64,000 nucleotides of DNA from assembly GCA_018372435.1 (NCBI GenBank), contig JAHAJA010000015.1, positions 1-64,000 of the forward strand, given 5' to 3'. This document shows, piece by piece, positions 16,639 to 24,821 of this stretch (position 1 is its first letter; each line of letters begins with the position of its first letter). Origin of the DNA: Clostridiales bacterium. GTDB taxonomy: Bacteria; Bacillota; Clostridia; Lachnospirales; Lachnospiraceae. Made by a program: the position numbers and the translations under genes. Under the pieces are notes generated by a model that was not told the DNA's origin, made no database searches, and saw only the letters and a list, made by a program, of their open reading frames with translations.

Positions 16639-18789
16639 CTATTTACTTGACTCTGCATACATAATATCTTCTTTCACAAAATCAGGTATATCATTAATAT
16701 CAATTACATATTGATTACTCGTCACGTTACCAAACTCATCAGTTTTCCAAGTAACGGTAACGGTGAGATTAGCGTCGTAATTAGTAAGTATACCATTATT
16801 CCATGCATAACTACTATTAACAAGATACGGAAGAATCTTACTTATAGTATCACTTTCTTTATACATAACACTCTTGTCATAAGTCCAATCCGGATTATCT
16901 TTCGCATATGAAATATATTGTTCTTCTTCACGAGCATATTGTGGTATTCGATAATCAATGCTTACGTTTATTATATCATTAAGATTAAATGTTTTCGTGA
17001 AATCAAATCCATGTGTGCTTAGGAAGTCAATAGTTTTTGTGAACGACGGATAAACCATTGCACTATAACTAATAACGTCATTCTCATCAGTAGTATAACC
17101 AAATTCTATGGTGGCTAGTGGTATTTCATTTCTTACATCTTCCAAAGAAAGCGCTAAGAGTTCATCTCGATACAATGATAATAATTGTGCTTTCTCCTCT
17201 TCTGTTAACGTAATACTCAGCTTTTGGAATTCACTATAGCAAATAACGTTTGTTACTTCCTTCATTGTATATATTGGGAAGGCACCCTCTTTATATTCTT
17301 TGTTCTGATATAATTGATTTAGCAAATCAAAATAAGGTTCTACTGCAATTGTATAGCTTCTATAAATATGTCTTCCTGAGTTTAAGCGATATTGTACTTG
17401 AATACTCATGTATTTATCATAATTGCTACCACTATCGATTTCTTCCTCATTCAATACAGTATCCCCTTCAACTGCCATCTTTGCAATTTCATAGGCAGCA
17501 TCTTTGTCTTTCAGATTCATATATTTGAATGCATAACCTATTCTATCCATATAAGAAATCTTGTATCTACTATTGTCTTCATTATAAACTCTAAACTCTA
17601 GGTTCGTATCTATACCTGATAGAGCAATACTCATACTCTCAATCTTATCTTTACTAGGTATATACTGATCATACTGTAATAAGTCCCACTTATACGTAGA
17701 GAATATTGCGAACATAAGGACTGCACCAACAAGTAATGAAACACGACTCTTGAAAGCTGCTTTAAAATCAAAATGATAGATGATTTCCATTATACAGCTA
17801 CATAGCAAGTACCCACAAATCATACCAAAGACTAACCAAAAAGAGGAATTTGCATTCATTAACGAGGTAAAGATTATACCACTCCATAAGCCAATTGGAA
17901 TGCTAATCGCTATCTTAATATAAGGCTGCAATACTTGGAAAGAAATTGCTTTTTCTGCTGCTTCTGATGATCTCTTGCGATATAAGAAAACTGCTAGAAT
18001 TATTAATGCAATCGCAACTGCCATATAAATCAATGCACTTGAGAATGGCAAAGTCTTCTCATACACTGCATTAGTCATATTAGTATAAGCACTGATCGGT
18101 GAGCATCTATAAAGGAACGACTCTGTAATGGAGCCATATTCATAATACGTATCAAAGTACGTGCCTTTTAATGAGCCAATAAGAATTGCTACCACTGGAC
18201 CATATGCAAGGAATACTCCACTTGCTAAGATACTTACAATAAGCTGACCAGTTAATAACACTGCTATAATTACAACAGTATATGTGATGCAATAGTTTAA
18301 TAAATTAACTCCGAATGCTTTCCATGCTTCTATCCACACACTGGACCCAAAGGCTCCATTGGTACCAACAATAACAAAACCAATGGCTAAGGATACAAGA
18401 TAAGGAATCACATAGATTGCAATACCTATTATATAAATAGAAGAAAACAATGACTCTCTCTTAACCGGCAAACTATGATAAAAATCTACCTTTTTCTTTG
18501 ATTGCAGATAATAAAACCCACTAATACCACATAATATAGCCAACATAATTGTAAGTAGTACTAACGCTGAATTTCCTACTCCTAAGTAATGCATAGCAGT
18601 ACTCGTAAGATATTCATGTTTATCTCCTATTACCTGTCCTTGCTTAAACATATATAACACTCGTTCTAGTGAAATAGCAGTATATACTGGTATCGCGAAT
18701 AAGAATGCTATTACCGAAATGGCAATCGTCCATAAACGTCTCTTTACATCTTCTCTCATTAGTCTACATAATAAGTTTCTTGATGTCAT
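16639..18789 (-). CDS. ABC-2 type permease of a YtrA-regulated ABC system
   Basis: A 716-residue membrane protein. About eight to ten hydrophobic segments lie in residues 15-380; a large soluble C-terminal part (about 390-716) is probably extracytoplasmic. Family text near the N-terminus (YYLQSKKKVDFYHSLPVKRE) is typical of ABC-2 permeases found beside YtrB-like ATPases. The start has GGAGG nine bases upstream and lies 26 bases inside the end of the ATPase gene, so translation is coupled. Together with the GntR gene and the ATPase it forms a three-gene unit like the ytr operon of Bacillus, which responds to cell-wall antibiotics. The substrate is unknown. Confidence 0.82.
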   Translation of the reverse strand: MTSRNLLCRLMREDVKRRLWTIAISVIAFLFAIPVYTAISLERVLYMFKQGQVIGDKHEYLTSTAMHYLGVGNSALVLLTIMLAILCGISGFYYLQSKKKVDFYHSLPVKRESLFSSIYIIGIAIYVIPYLVSLAIGFVIVGTNGAFGSSVWIEAWKAFGVNLLNYCITYTVVIIAVLLTGQLIVSILASGVFLAYGPVVAILIGSLKGTYFDTYYEYGSITESFLYRCSPISAYTNMTNAVYEKTLPFSSALIYMAVAIALIILAVFLYRKRSSEAAEKAISFQVLQPYIKIAISIPIGLWSGIIFTSLMNANSSFWLVFGMICGYLLCSCIMEIIYHFDFKAAFKSRVSLLVGAVLMFAIFSTYKWDLLQYDQYIPSKDKIESMSIALSGIDTNLEFRVYNEDNSRYKISYMDRIGYAFKYMNLKDKDAAYEIAKMAVEGDTVLNEEEIDSGSNYDKYMSIQVQYRLNSGRHIYRSYTIAVEPYFDLLNQLYQNKEYKEGAFPIYTMKEVTNVICYSEFQKLSITLTEEEKAQLLSLYRDELLALSLEDVRNEIPLATIEFGYTTDENDVISYSAMVYPSFTKTIDFLSTHGFDFTKTFNLNDIINVSIDYRIPQYAREEEQYISYAKDNPDWTYDKSVMYKESDTISKILPYLVNSSYAWNNGILTNYDANLTVTVTWKTDEFGNVTSNQYVIDINDIPDFVKEDIMYAESSK

Positions 18790-19666
18790 AACCTACTACC
18801 TCCGTTTCACTAATGAATATTTCTTCCAAACTAAGTGGTAATACTTCAACGAAAATTGGTTTTCTCTTTTGAATAATAGCAGTAATCTCTTCGCAAGTTC
18901 CCCTTGCTGTATACGTATACAGCGAACCTCTTTGTTCCTTCTTTAGTAGATTTAAGTCTTTCTCTACTTCTTCCACTTTATCTTGTGTCTTGAATACACA
19001 TTGTACTTTATGAATACTACATTTCATATCGAATAAATCCTTCGACAACAGAATTCCTCCCTTATGCAAAAGACCTACATGATCACATATATCTTCAAGT
19101 TCTCTTAAGTTATGTGATGCAATGATTGGTGTCATCTCTCGTTCAGAAAGTTCTTTTGCGAATATGCTCTTAACTGCTTGACGCATTACTGGATCAAGAC
19201 CATCGAATGTCTCATCACAGAATAGATATTTTGTATTGGCACAGATACCACAAATTACTGATAGCTGTTTCTTCATACCCTTTGAAAATGTATTAATTTT
19301 TCTGGTTAGACTTAGTTCAAATTGATTTATTAAAGTATCAAATCTCTTTGTATCAAAGTTCTTATATATGCTACGGTAAAACTCCCTCATATCTTTTGGT
19401 GTTGCATTAGGAAAGAAAAATTGTTCATCTGATATATAGAAGAATCGTTCTTTTGCTTCTATATTCTCATAAACATTCATTCCGTCTATTTTGATTTCCC
19501 CACTATCGGGCTTAAGAATTCCACTCATCATACGAAGAAAAGTACTCTTACCAGCCCCGTTCGTTCCAACGAGTCCGAATACATTTCCTTCTTTAATCGT
19601 AGCAGATATCTGATCAACAGCCTTGATGTCATCAAATGTCTTACTTACATTAATTGCTTCAATCAT
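18764..19666 (-). CDS. ABC transporter ATPase (YtrB-like)
   Basis: A 300-residue cytoplasmic ATPase. Walker A is GTNGAGKST, the signature is FSKGMKKQ and Walker B is YLFCDETFDGLDP, followed by ASHNLRELEDICD with the switch histidine. It pairs with the downstream permease and overlaps the GntR gene by 8 bases, so all three are translated together. YtrB/EcsA-type ATPases with GntR partners are known from cell-envelope stress and antibiotic response operons in Firmicutes. The C-terminal 70 residues are less conserved and may contact the permease. Confidence 0.88.
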   Translation of the reverse strand: MIEAINVSKTFDDIKAVDQISATIKEGNVFGLVGTNGAGKSTFLRMMSGILKPDSGEIKIDGMNVYENIEAKERFFYISDEQFFFPNATPKDMREFYRSIYKNFDTKRFDTLINQFELSLTRKINTFSKGMKKQLSVICGICANTKYLFCDETFDGLDPVMRQAVKSIFAKELSEREMTPIIASHNLRELEDICDHVGLLHKGGILLSKDLFDMKCSIHKVQCVFKTQDKVEEVEKDLNLLKKEQRGSLYTYTARGTCEEITAIIQKRKPIFVEVLPLSLEEIFISETEVVGYDIKKLIM

Positions 19667-20036
19667 TGATTTGCTCCTCCTTATAGATTGCCTGACTAAT
19701 CTCTACTATCTCTTCATATACAATCCCCGTTTTCTTAGCCTGACTAATGGCATCTTCTAACTGTTTTAATACTTCCATCTTCTTATAATTCATTAGGTCC
19801 ACATCCCCTGCTATAAAACTTCCTTTTCCTTTAACCGAGTAGATATACCCTTTCTGTTCTAGAGTTGCATATGCTCTTTGAATGGTATTCGGATTTATCG
19901 ATAATTCCATTGCCAAATTACGAACAGATGGTAACTTCGTATCGGCTGGTAGTGCACCCTTTAAGATTAGTTCTTGAAATCGTTCTACTACTTGCTCATA
20001 TATAGGTCGTCGGTCTTTGTAATCAATAACTATCAT
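19659..20036 (-). CDS. GntR-family repressor, YtrA subfamily
   Basis: A 125-residue regulator: a winged helix domain (YEQVVERFQELILKGALP, then NPNTIQRAYATLEQKGYIYS) and a short helical tail, as in YtrA proteins. The ATG at 20036 follows AAAGGAGA and gives the usual N-terminus; a start 30 codons earlier would add an atypical segment. It opens the operon with the ATPase and permease. A perfect inverted repeat (20156-20188) overlaps the operon's -10 box and is its likely operator. It probably represses its own operon until a ligand, perhaps a cell-wall-active compound, releases it. Confidence 0.9.
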   Translation of the reverse strand: MIVIDYKDRRPIYEQVVERFQELILKGALPADTKLPSVRNLAMELSINPNTIQRAYATLEQKGYIYSVKGKGSFIAGDVDLMNYKKMEVLKQLEDAISQAKKTGIVYEEIVEISQAIYKEEQIND

Positions 20037-20155
20037 CCTGCTCTCCTTTCCTTTGTTCTGTGTTTCGAGTATCAAAAGGTCAATCTTCTCTTTCAGATGA
20101 ATAACTACTAAAATCTTAGTACTCATATAAAATCTTAATTCTCATAAGAAATTAC

Positions 20156-20188
20156 ACTAACTGTATTACCACTATTAATACAGTTAGT
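20156..20188 (-). promoter_or_regulatory. Operator palindrome of the YtrA-like repressor
   Basis: ACTAACTGTATTA (20156-20168) and TAATACAGTTAGT (20176-20188) are perfect inverted arms of 13 bases around a 7-base centre. The right arm overlaps the -10 box, as expected for a repressor site. Confidence 0.75.
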
Positions 20189-20214
20189 ATAGTTGCGTGT
20201 GCATATTTTGTCAA
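20186..20214 (-). promoter_or_regulatory. Promoter of the GntR/ABC operon
   Basis: Minus-strand TTGACA (20209-20214), a 17-bp spacer and TATACT (20186-20191). It is near consensus and overlaps the operator palindrome. Transcription would start about 140 bases before the GntR ATG. Confidence 0.75.
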
Positions 20215-20332
20215 GGTATATTTTGTCATGGTATATTTCCATTTTATTTCCTATTATGTTTCTTCAATAAAAAAGCTAATGCAGATGGAATTTTCTCCAA
20301 TATGCATTAGCATCAATATACTATTCGTTATT

Positions 20333-21136
20333 TTATTTTCTTGCCTTTATAGTAAATGTCTTAGGTATTCCCTTATCAAACTGTTCACAAGACATATTCG
20401 GTTCTTCATCTAAACCTTCGATATGAAAACCAACCTGTGCCATAGCTGTAATAATTTCTCCCAGATTCCATTTTCGTAGATATACTTTCCTTGTCTCACT
20501 ATCTGGCATATATTTCGCAAAGGATATCTCACTCTCTACTAATTCTGTATTAAAATAATCCCCCGTTACCTTGTGTTTACGAATCTTAGCAGTTGTCCCA
20601 CGAGACGTGATTAACTTATTGCTTACGGGATGGAAATCACGTAAAACAAAGATTCCATCTTTCTTCAATAAACGAAATGCCGTTTGGAACAATGGGTGTA
20701 AATCAGTAAAATAATGTAGTATTCCTATTTCAGCAAAAACAATATCATAATCTCCAGTTAACTCTTCTTCAGGAAGTTCTACTACATTCTCAAGCACATA
20801 GCGGATTGATACTCCTGCACTCTCGGCTAATTCCATTGCATATCGACGATTTCCTTCTGAGAAATCCATAACAACTGCTTCTGCACCAAGCATTGCTAAT
20901 GCAACGGCTTTTGTCCCATTCGATCCCATTAAGTTGGCAATCTTCTTACCATTCACATCACCAAACTTAGGTAGTAATACGGATAACACCTTTTCTGAAT
21001 TCTGACGAATTCGCTCTGCTGCCTTATCAGAAGTACCAAATTTATTAATCCAAGCTTCATAAGTAAGCTGATTCCAAGCTTCTACATTCTCCTGCTTACA
21101 AACTTCACCTGCTTTTTCCTTTTCAAATTCACTCAT
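20333..21136 (-). CDS. SAM-dependent methyltransferase
   Basis: A 267-residue class I methyltransferase. The SAM-binding region reads GKKIANLMGSNGTKAVALA and is followed by an acidic residue at the end of the next strand (AVVMDFSEGN); a further motif is YDIVFAEIGILHYF, then LLKKDGIFVLRDFHP. This pattern is shared with the ubiquinone/menaquinone-type small-molecule methyltransferases. The start ATG at 21136 has AAAGGAG 12 bases upstream; the TTG at 21166 has no site. It stands alone, with a long palindrome upstream. Substrate not known. Confidence 0.85.
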   Translation of the reverse strand: MSEFEKEKAGEVCKQENVEAWNQLTYEAWINKFGTSDKAAERIRQNSEKVLSVLLPKFGDVNGKKIANLMGSNGTKAVALAMLGAEAVVMDFSEGNRRYAMELAESAGVSIRYVLENVVELPEEELTGDYDIVFAEIGILHYFTDLHPLFQTAFRLLKKDGIFVLRDFHPVSNKLITSRGTTAKIRKHKVTGDYFNTELVESEISFAKYMPDSETRKVYLRKWNLGEIITAMAQVGFHIEGLDEEPNMSCEQFDKGIPKTFTIKARK

Positions 21137-21177
21137 TCTAGCAAACGTACTCCTTTCATCTATCAACGCTCATATTG

Positions 21178-21406
21178 GATTCGAGGTTCAAAAGGTTAAT
21201 TTCTTATATCAAATGAATACTAGGGACTATTTATTCATCTGAAATTGGTTGCTGTACTTGTGTATTATTATTTTTGATGCAAAACTCTTATACATTTTAA
21301 AGCATATATACATTGATCATACACAAGTACAGTTTAAGCGTTTAATGAATAAATATTCCCTAGCATCCATCTCCAACGTTGTTTATAACCTTTTGACCCT
21401 CGAATC
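21178..21406. repeat. Long imperfect inverted repeat (229 bp)
   Basis: The left arm (21178-21265) begins GATTCGAGGTTCAAAAGG and the right arm read in reverse (21406 to 21319) begins GATTCGAGGGTCAAAAGG. The arms match again at the inner ends as CTGTACTTGTGTAT (21252-21265) and ATACACAAGTACAG (21319-21332), and at CTAGGGACTATTTATTCAT. About 53 bases form the loop. It occupies the gap between the methyltransferase and the MocR gene and has no coding signal. It may be a remnant of a miniature inverted-repeat element or a structured RNA. Confidence 0.6.
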
Positions 21407-21484
21407 TCATATAGACAATCATCCAACTTACTCTCTATCCATCGCATTAATATATCACAGATATCGTAACATTTCAATTATTTC

Positions 21485-22969
21485 CTACTTTGCTTTATCA
21501 CGTAGTTGTGCCAAACATTCTCCCATAATTTTAATCCCTGTTTCAATTTCTTCTAAGGACACCCTTGATAGACCTAATCGCAATGTATTCTCTCCTCTAT
21601 CATCTAATGAGAAAATGTCACCAGGCATAAAGATTACCTTTCTCTCATAGCAGGCTTGCAATAGTACCCTCGCAGATACATCTCTTAACCCTACATATAG
21701 ATGCAATCCTCCATCTCCCCAAACGAAGGCTGGATCTAGATATTGTTCCACACACTGTTTTGCAAATTCGAACCTCTCCTTATAAGATTTTCGCATTCGC
21801 TTCATCTGGCGCTTCAAGATTCCTGATTGTAGATATTCATACAGGATGCCTTGGTCAATAGATGAGGTATGAATATTCTTACATCTCTTCACACTTTCTA
21901 ATAGAGATATTACTCGATTGTCTCCCATAACCCAACCAATTCTTAATCCTGGGAACAAGATCTTCGAGAAGCTACCAATATAGACAACTCCATTACGTTC
22001 TTTGTCTAGAGAGGCAATCGGTGTAATATGACTGCTGCCGTATAGTAATTCTTCTGTAAATCCATCTTCTATAATCGGGACTTCATATTCTCTGCACAAC
22101 TCATATATCTGAGATCTTTTCTTCTCCCCAATTACAATTCCAGTAGGATTATGATAAGAAGGAATTACATATAAGAAACGAGGTTGATACTTCTTTAGGT
22201 ATTGCTCTAACTTCTCTATATCTAATCCATCTTCTAACATAGGAATTCCAATTATCTTAATTCCATGTAATTTCATAATTCTTAAGGCTGTATTATGAGT
22301 AGGGTTTTCACACAATACATAATCTCCAGGGTTAGTGAAAGCTTCAATCATCATCTCAAACCCCTCTGTAAATCCATTAGTTACAATGATATCTTTGTGT
22401 TCTCCACTTACGCCTTTCTCTAACATATATTGCTTCAAGTACTCAATTAATGGTTTGTATCCCTTGGCATATCCATAGTTAAGTATCTTATTACCTTCTA
22501 CAGATAAACGATACAAAAAGGATCTCTTAAACTCCTCTAGATCAAACAATTCTCCATCTGGGGAGATGCTTTTGAACGAAATTAAGTCCTTACTCCATGG
22601 AATTTCATTCTTAATTATATCCATCTTCTCCGCTTCAATGGAGTATGCATTCGCCTTGGCTTCCCAGTCCACATTCCATTTCATCTTATTATTGCTATTA
22701 TAATCTTTTCTACCATATCGTTCAAAGGCACTTTTCGTAATGAACGTTCCTTTTCCCTTTTTGGTATAGATAACATTCTCTGCTTCTAGATTCTCATATG
22801 CTACTAATACAGTATTCCTACTTACACTTAGAACCTGAGATAGCTCCCTTGTGGAAGGGAGCTTACTATCAGGTGTAATCATATTCGTATGAATACTACG
22901 TTTAACATGATTCTCAATCTGTTCATATATTGGACTGTCATTATTAATTATAAGGTCATGAAATAACAT
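21485..22969 (-). CDS. MocR-type regulator (GntR helix-turn-helix plus aminotransferase-like domain)
   Basis: A 494-residue fusion: an N-terminal GntR winged helix (about 1-75, with SRNTVLVAYENLEAENVIY) and a fold-type I aminotransferase domain (about 110-490). The PLP lysine is in YIGSFSKILFPGLRIGW, and the PLP-pocket motifs PSYHNPTGIV and EDGFTEELLY are present. MocR proteins bind PLP and often an amino acid or vitamin B6 to control a neighbouring gene. ATG 22969 has AAGGGGG six bases upstream. No obvious metabolic partner lies beside it; the gene is bracketed by two long palindromes (21178-21406 and 23017-23205). Target genes unknown. Confidence 0.9.
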   Translation of the reverse strand: MLFHDLIINNDSPIYEQIENHVKRSIHTNMITPDSKLPSTRELSQVLSVSRNTVLVAYENLEAENVIYTKKGKGTFITKSAFERYGRKDYNSNNKMKWNVDWEAKANAYSIEAEKMDIIKNEIPWSKDLISFKSISPDGELFDLEEFKRSFLYRLSVEGNKILNYGYAKGYKPLIEYLKQYMLEKGVSGEHKDIIVTNGFTEGFEMMIEAFTNPGDYVLCENPTHNTALRIMKLHGIKIIGIPMLEDGLDIEKLEQYLKKYQPRFLYVIPSYHNPTGIVIGEKKRSQIYELCREYEVPIIEDGFTEELLYGSSHITPIASLDKERNGVVYIGSFSKILFPGLRIGWVMGDNRVISLLESVKRCKNIHTSSIDQGILYEYLQSGILKRQMKRMRKSYKERFEFAKQCVEQYLDPAFVWGDGGLHLYVGLRDVSARVLLQACYERKVIFMPGDIFSLDDRGENTLRLGLSRVSLEEIETGIKIMGECLAQLRDKAK

Positions 22970-23016
22970 CGTTATCCCCCTTGCATATCACATACCTACT
23001 TGTGTTACTGTACTCA

Positions 23017-23205
23017 AACTTCGCACATACAAAACTTCATTTAGAGTAGGTAATTGCTACATTCATAAGAAAAACTATCTGAACACGTCAGCACTTGATT
23101 TCGCAATGCGAAATCTTAGTACTGCTACGTGTGAAGCTAATCGAAAGCGGGGTTTTCGTTGAATATAGCGATTACCTACTCCTCGAAATCTTGAAGTGCG
23201 AAGTT
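23017..23205. repeat. Long imperfect inverted repeat (189 bp)
   Basis: Ends are AACTTCGCAC (23017-23026) and GTGCGAAGTT (23196-23205). Further paired blocks are AGTAGGTAAT / ATTACCTACT and ACACGT / ACGTGT, and the centre is GATTTCGCA-a-TGCGAAATC (23098-23116). The whole 189 bp can fold into one cruciform or RNA hairpin. It fills the gap between ddl and the MocR gene and could also end ddl transcription. Confidence 0.65.
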
Positions 23206-23217
23206 AGTGTTACTTAC

Positions 23218-24117
23218 TTAATTTATTGAATACTCAATTATTTTATCCAGTAGTTCTGGGTATTCCATTCCTCGTGCTCTTGCACTCTTTGGAATTAAAC
23301 TTGCGCTCGTTAATCCAGGTAGTGTATTGGCTTCTAATATATATGGTACACCCCCAGCAATAATCATGTCAAATCTTACATAACATTTGCAATAAAGTTC
23401 TCTCCACATTATCTTCGAGGCTTCGTTAATCTTGTTTTGCAATTCTTCATCATATTCTACTACCTCTTCCTTAGCACCTTGTTCATGGTACTTCGATTCA
23501 TAATTAAAGAATTCGCCTTTATTTGCTTTAATTAGTAGAGTTGGGAATACTTCTCCGTTTAAAACGAAGGATGTAATTTCCTCTCCATTTACATATTGTT
23601 CAACGATTGCTTCTGTATCATACTTCAATACTTCATGAACTGCACTCTTTACTTCCGATTCGTTCTGAATGAAAAATGTTGCTACACTAGAACCTCCATG
23701 ATTTGGTTTAATGAATAAAGGATATCCGAGACGATTCAATGCATTATAATCTATCTCATCAATACTCCTAAATGTAATCCAATCTGGTGTTGCAAGTCCA
23801 TATTGTCTTACAATTGTCTTAGTTAACGATTTATTCATACAGATTGCACTACTTAATACACCACAACCACTATATGGAATCCCTAATGTTTCAAGCGCTC
23901 CCTGAATTGTTCCATCTTCACCAAACTTACCATGCAAGGCTAAGAAGGCAAAATCAATTCCTTTCACACGTTCAATAACATCTTTCTTATCATCTATCAT
24001 AATGGGAACTACTTGATCGTATTTGTCTCGATGCAAGTATTTCATAACCTCAGCACCAGACTTAAAACTGATATCTCTTTCTGTAGAAATTCCACCCATA
24101 ATTACTCCTATTCGCAT
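23218..24117 (-). CDS. ddl: D-alanine--D-alanine ligase
   Basis: A 299-residue ATP-grasp enzyme that joins two D-alanines for peptidoglycan precursors. Motifs: GGISTERDISFKSG at the N-terminus, ALHGKFGEDGTIQG, IKPNHGGSSVAT, FNYESKYHEQGA (omega loop with the Tyr and Lys of D-Ala-D-Ala enzymes) and ILEANTLPGLT. The omega loop argues against a D-lactate ligase. ATG 24117 follows ATAGGAGAGAG; a start 17 codons earlier lacks a site. It is transcribed away from a BlaI repressor and a BlaR1-like/LCP gene, which suggests a shared cell-wall stress response. Confidence 0.9.
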   Translation of the reverse strand: MRIGVIMGGISTERDISFKSGAEVMKYLHRDKYDQVVPIMIDDKKDVIERVKGIDFAFLALHGKFGEDGTIQGALETLGIPYSGCGVLSSAICMNKSLTKTIVRQYGLATPDWITFRSIDEIDYNALNRLGYPLFIKPNHGGSSVATFFIQNESEVKSAVHEVLKYDTEAIVEQYVNGEEITSFVLNGEVFPTLLIKANKGEFFNYESKYHEQGAKEEVVEYDEELQNKINEASKIMWRELYCKCYVRFDMIIAGGVPYILEANTLPGLTSASLIPKSARARGMEYPELLDKIIEYSIN

Positions 24118-24299
24118 AAAACTCTCTCCTATCCAGCCAATTTCAAAACTCTTAATAATCTTATACACGCAACAACCTTGTTTGGAGTTTTGTTATTTCA
24201 TAGCTTGCATACCAATTGCTTTCTTATATAGTATACAATGCTCTTGTTTTTTGGTAGTACCACGTAAATACTACATTGCTTCCTAGGTGGTTTCTTTCG

Positions 24300-24337
24300 T
24301 TGACAAATGTCAGTGAAAATGTATTGACATTTGTCAA
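24300..24337 (+). promoter_or_regulatory. BlaI-type operator: two facing dyads
   Basis: TTGACAAATGTCA (24300-24312) and TTGACATTTGTCAA (24324-24337) are inverted copies of a TGACAnnTGTCA-like site. The second copy contains the -35 box of the blaI promoter. BlaI/MecI repressors bind TACA/TGTA dyads of this kind, so autoregulation is likely. Confidence 0.7.
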
Positions 24338-24352
24338 CATAGGAATTATAAT
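24324..24352 (+). promoter_or_regulatory. Consensus promoter of the blaI-M56/LCP operon
   Basis: TTGACA (24324-24329), 17-bp spacer and TATAAT (24347-24352): a perfect sigma-A promoter, as expected for a gene held down by a strong repressor. Confidence 0.85.
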
Positions 24353-24418
24353 CAAGTTATGGTACCTAATAGAAATATGACACTCTAATCAAACCTTGAA
24401 AAGGAGACTGTTGGTAAT

Positions 24419-24820
24419 ATGAAAAAAGAAGAAGAAAAAAAAGAATTTGTAAAGCTTCCTGATTCCGAATTGTATATTATGCAAACAATCTGGAACACTA
24501 CGACTCCAGTTGGAACCGGGAAAATTGTAGAATTGATTACTAGGTCAAGAGACTGGTCTCGTTCTACAATCCAAGTCTTATTAAGTCGTCTAGAAGAACG
24601 TGGATTCATTAAGATCGAGAAAAAAGGAAGACTCAAATACTATAGCCCTATTATCAAAGAGGAAGATTATCTATCGGGGGAAACGAAATCGTTCTTAAAA
24701 CATTTCTACAACAACTCATATAAGAAATTAATTGCCTCTCTTGTACAAGATACAAGACTAACAGATGAAGACTATGAGGAACTATTAACCATCATTCAGA
24801 ACGCAAAGGAGAGTGAATAG
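24419..24820 (+). CDS. BlaI/MecI-family transcriptional repressor
   Basis: A 133-residue winged helix protein. Family text is LPDSELYIMQTIWN, SRSTIQVLLSRLEERGFI and YYSPIIKEEDYL, and the C-terminal part is the helical dimer region. BlaI repressors are cleaved or released by a partner M56 membrane peptidase; that partner is the next gene, one base after the stop. The promoter upstream has two dyads that match a BlaI operator. The ribosome binding site is AAAGGAG. Its likely targets are its own operon and perhaps the divergent ddl. Confidence 0.92.
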   Translation: MKKEEEKKEFVKLPDSELYIMQTIWNTTTPVGTGKIVELITRSRDWSRSTIQVLLSRLEERGFIKIEKKGRLKYYSPIIKEEDYLSGETKSFLKHFYNNSYKKLIASLVQDTRLTDEDYEELLTIIQNAKESE

Positions 24821-24821
24821 C

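Noticed and set aside
21249..21650. Open frame of 133 codons on the plus strand
   Set aside because: It spans the long palindrome and the antisense of the MocR gene, with no binding site or family resemblance.
23218..24117. D-Ala-D-Lac or VanG-type ligase
   Set aside because: The omega loop with Tyr and Lys (YESKY) fits D-Ala-D-Ala ligases, and no vanH or vanX type gene is adjacent.
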